DNA of 14,924 bases from JAJTFW01 sp031411335 (lineage in GTDB: Bacteria > Bacteroidota > Bacteroidia > AKYH767-A > OLB10): positions 1 through 14,924 of the forward strand of contig JANOAX010000034.1 in NCBI GenBank assembly GCA_031411335.1. The letters are read 5' to 3'. The position numbers and the translations under genes were made by a program. Shown in pieces: positions 13,164-14,924 of the stretch. The first letter of the stretch is position 1, and each line of letters starts with the position of its first letter. Under the pieces are notes generated by a model. It searched no databases. It saw only the letters and a program-made list of their open reading frames with translations, and was not told the DNA's origin.

Positions 13164-14090
13164 TTACCGAAGCAATTCACAACATTGCTCTACATCCTTA
13201 TTCATTTGAGCAACGAGGTCTTCAGCCGAATGAAATTTTAATTCAGGTCGGAGGTATTGCTTAAAATGAAGCGTGATGGCTTCACCATAAATATCTTCAT
13301 CAAAACCCAAAATATGAACTTCGATGGTTCGATCGCCATTATCGAATGTGGGACGGTGTCCGATACTCAAGGCACCTTTCAACATGTTCCCTTCCCACTC
13401 TACCATGACTGCATAGATACCATTTGCGGGAACTAATTGATCGGGATCATTACACTGCATATTTGCAGTAGGAAATCCAAGGGTGCGACCCAACTGTTTA
13501 CCCTTAATTACTCGTCCTGAAAGTCGGTAATCGTAGCCTAATAAATGAGCTGCAATATTCACTTCTCCTCTCTTGAGTGCATTTCGAATTCGAGTGGAGC
13601 TTACCGCAATGGCATCAATATCTTGCTCTGGAATTTCTTCCACTTCAAATCCCAATTGAGGCGCCATTTTTTCAAGTTCTTGCATGGAACCTTTTCGCTG
13701 ATGACCAAACTGATGATCGTAGCCGATGACCAAAGTTTTAACCCCTAACTTCTCTACTAAAATATTTTTCACAAAATCTTCGTATTCCATCTTTGAGAAA
13801 TCAATCGTAAATGGCTGAATAACAAGATGATTTACGCCAAAATGCTTCATCAACGAAATTTTATCATCTAGCGATGTAATCATTTCCAATTGAGCTGAAT
13901 CTTGAAATAAAACTTTTCGAGGATGTGGGTAAAAAGTGAGCAAAACGACCTCTCCGCCCTTTTCTTTTGCTAAAGCAGACAGACGTTCGAGGATCATTTT
14001 ATGACCGATATGTACGCCATCAAATGTCCCAACAGTAACTATAGGATATTGAGGTTTAATATATTCGTTAATATTTCTATATATTTGCAT
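13164..14090 (-). CDS. ribF: Bifunctional riboflavin kinase / FAD synthetase
   Basis: A 308-residue enzyme that phosphorylates riboflavin to FMN and adenylates FMN to FAD in the cytosol. The N-terminal FAD synthetase (about 1-180) has the nucleotidyltransferase GTFDGVHIGH (21-30), FYPHPRKV (53-60), IGYDHQFGHQRKG (122-134) and SSTRIR (164-169). The C-terminal kinase (about 184-308) has GRTLGFPTAN (201-210) with the metal/phosphate Thr-Asn, GIYAV (224-228), and the catalytic Glu257 in TIEVHI, ending in the helix LRPELKFHSAEDLVAQM. Full length, all key residues present. It is divergent from atpD. I saw no FMN riboswitch-like leader, so flavin control, if any, is by another route. Confidence 0.97.
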   Translation of the reverse strand: MQIYRNINEYIKPQYPIVTVGTFDGVHIGHKMILERLSALAKEKGGEVVLLTFYPHPRKVLFQDSAQLEMITSLDDKISLMKHFGVNHLVIQPFTIDFSKMEYEDFVKNILVEKLGVKTLVIGYDHQFGHQRKGSMQELEKMAPQLGFEVEEIPEQDIDAIAVSSTRIRNALKRGEVNIAAHLLGYDYRLSGRVIKGKQLGRTLGFPTANMQCNDPDQLVPANGIYAVMVEWEGNMLKGALSIGHRPTFDNGDRTIEVHILGFDEDIYGEAITLHFKQYLRPELKFHSAEDLVAQMNKDVEQCCELLR

Positions 14091-14109
14091 CTTCGCTTTC
14101 AGCCCATTA

Positions 14110-14141
14110 TTATCAACAAAATTGCGTAAAAATGTTGATAA
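14110..14141. promoter_or_regulatory. Inverted repeat in the ribF leader (operator-like)
   Basis: Perfect 9-bp arms TTATCAACA (14110-14118) and TGTTGATAA (14133-14141) separated by 14 nt, between the ribF start and its candidate -7 box. As DNA it could bind a dimeric repressor; as RNA it could form a leader hairpin in the ribF transcript. Each arm is one base from the DnaA-box consensus TTATCCACA. Confidence 0.4.
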
Positions 14142-14154
14142 ACATATATTGAAG

Positions 14155-14162
14155 CAAAAATA
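14155..14162 (-). promoter_or_regulatory. Candidate ribF -7 box
   Basis: The minus strand reads TATTTTTG, a full match to TAnnTTTG, 65 nt upstream of the ribF ATG. No TTG stands at the expected distance upstream. It faces away from an identical box for atpD at 14194-14201. Confidence 0.4.
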
Positions 14163-14174
14163 GGTTTTACTTCA

Positions 14175-14201
14175 TTGCGTGCGCTTTTTTATCTATTTTT
14201 G
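14175..14201 (+). promoter_or_regulatory. Candidate atpD promoter
   Basis: TTG (14175-14177), a 16-nt spacer, then TATTTTTG (14194-14201), a full -7 match with a slightly short spacer. The transcript would begin near 14208, leaving a leader of about 20 nt before the atpD ATG. Confidence 0.5.
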
Positions 14202-14226
14202 CACCCTCAAATTCAAATACCCAACC

Positions 14227-14924
14227 ATGAATAAAGGTAAAATCGTTCAAGTCATTGGTCCCGTTATCGATGTAAGCTTTGAAGGTGAAGGAATTCAACT
14301 CCCAAACATATTAGAGGCTCTAGAGATCATCCGACCAAATGGTCAGAAAATTATTTTGGAATGTCAACAGCACATCGGTGAAGATACTGTTCGTGCGATT
14401 GCGATGGATTCTACAGACGGATTAGTTCGTGGAATGGAAGTAGTTGCTACTGGTTCCGCTATTAAAATGCCGGTTGGTGAGAAAATCAAAGGGCGTCTAT
14501 TCAACGTTGTTGGAGAAGCTATTGATGGAATCAACGATGTTGACAATTCAAACGGACTTTCTATTCACCGCGATGCTCCAAGATTTGAAGATTTATCGAC
14601 AGAAGCTGAAGTACTCTTCACTGGTATTAAAGTAATCGACTTATTAGAGCCATACTCCAAAGGAGGAAAAATTGGTTTGTTCGGTGGTGCAGGTGTAGGA
14701 AAGACGGTATTGATCATGGAATTGATTAATAATATCGCAAAAGGATATGCCGGTCTTTCTGTATTTGCTGGTGTAGGAGAGCGTACTCGTGAAGGAAACG
14801 ATTTGTTGCGTGAGATGATTGAATCAGGTGTAATCAAATACGGCGAAGAATTCAAACATAGCATGGAAGCAGGCGACTGGGATTTGTCGAAAGTAGATTT
14901 AAAAGAATTAGAAAAGAGTCAAGC
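14227..14924 (+). CDS. atpD: ATP synthase F1 beta subunit, 5' part
   Basis: The first 232 codons, cut by the window end, of the catalytic beta subunit of the F1 ATPase, which makes ATP at the inner face of the membrane. The N-terminal beta-barrel (about 1-80) begins KGKIVQVIGPVIDVSF. The nucleotide domain carries Walker A GGAGVGKT (153-160) and the catalytic-base loop GVGERTREGND (182-192) with Glu185. After REMIESGV the sequence runs through KYGEEFKHSMEAGDWDLSKV and KELEKSQ, an extra charged stretch of roughly 25 residues absent from E. coli AtpD but, as I recall, usual in Bacteroidota. No other atp gene precedes it; in this phylum atpD is often separate, with atpC following. No stop or frameshift is seen in the visible part. 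Confidence 0.97.
   Translation, partial: MNKGKIVQVIGPVIDVSFEGEGIQLPNILEALEIIRPNGQKIILECQQHIGEDTVRAIAMDSTDGLVRGMEVVATGSAIKMPVGEKIKGRLFNVVGEAIDGINDVDNSNGLSIHRDAPRFEDLSTEAEVLFTGIKVIDLLEPYSKGGKIGLFGGAGVGKTVLIMELINNIAKGYAGLSVFAGVGERTREGNDLLREMIESGVIKYGEEFKHSMEAGDWDLSKVDLKELEKSQ

Noticed and set aside
14110..14141. Replication origin based on two DnaA-like boxes
   Set aside because: Each box has a mismatch at a conserved C, only two are seen, no AT-rich unwinding element cluster or dnaA/dnaN gene is near, and a simple inverted repeat explains both.
14091..14226. FMN riboswitch in the ribF leader
   Set aside because: The leader is AT-rich and lacks the conserved RFN-element segments (such as the GGGGC-rich strands); the only structure is the 9-bp inverted repeat.

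Overview
The window is a stretch of ordinary chromosome from a member of the Bacteroidota, probably an aerobic flavobacterium/cytophaga/sphingobacterium-type organism. Four things point there. The order trigger factor-clpP-clpX carries phylum-style details, including a His-rich tail on trigger factor. The 5' part of atpD lies away from any other ATP synthase gene and has an extra acidic/Lys-rich insert after its catalytic Glu. Lipoproteins carry short CKK/CKKS-type N-termini. Candidate promoters fit the Bacteroidota pattern (TTG/TTTG, about 20 nt, TAnnTTTG) rather than E. coli sigma70. The sequence is AT-rich and A-rich leaders replace strong Shine-Dalgarno sites. I see no phage, transposase, integrase, CRISPR array or toxin-antitoxin locus.

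Layout. (1) Positions 1-2453, minus strand: a compact four-gene operon, read in the order lipoprotein, VTC-domain protein, DUF4956 membrane protein, DUF2490 outer-membrane barrel. It has a good promoter upstream and ends at a perfect palindromic hairpin. The VTC domain keeps the charged tunnel residues of polyphosphate polymerases, so the operon may be an envelope-spanning polyphosphate (or related anionic polymer) system. (2) 2623-3111: folA, followed by a gene-free spacer of degenerate short repeats with an 8-bp rhythm. (3) 3288-6914, minus strand: tRNA-Leu(UAG), tig, clpP and clpX, i.e. nascent-chain chaperone and protease. A hairpin and a TTG start separate clpP from clpX. (4) 7081-8709, plus strand: a flavin-reductase-like protein, then a chromatin-like protein with a histone-H1-like Lys/Ala/Pro repeat tail fused to a SWIB/MDM2 domain, closed by a strong terminator. 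(5) 8875-10011, minus strand: a solitary OppC-type ABC permease. (6) 10143-11731, plus strand: a PEGA-like membrane protein overlapping a small lipoprotein, then a GNAT acetyltransferase. (7) 11776-14090, minus strand: a PaiB-family FMN-binding protein, a small secreted leucine-rich-repeat protein, and ribF. (8) 14227 to the end, plus strand: the first 232 codons of atpD, divergent from ribF.

Most of this is housekeeping (folate, proteolysis, flavin cofactors, ATP synthesis). Three flavin-linked genes lie within 7 kb: the flavin-reductase-like protein, PaiB, and ribF, which makes FMN and FAD. No functional link between them is shown by the sequence. The points most worth following up are the VTC/DUF4956/DUF2490/lipoprotein operon, the SWIB-H1 fusion with its repeat-length instability, the ribF/atpD divergent promoter region with its inverted repeat, and the 8-bp-period spacer repeats after folA. 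I found no convincing wholly new system; the envelope operon is the nearest candidate.
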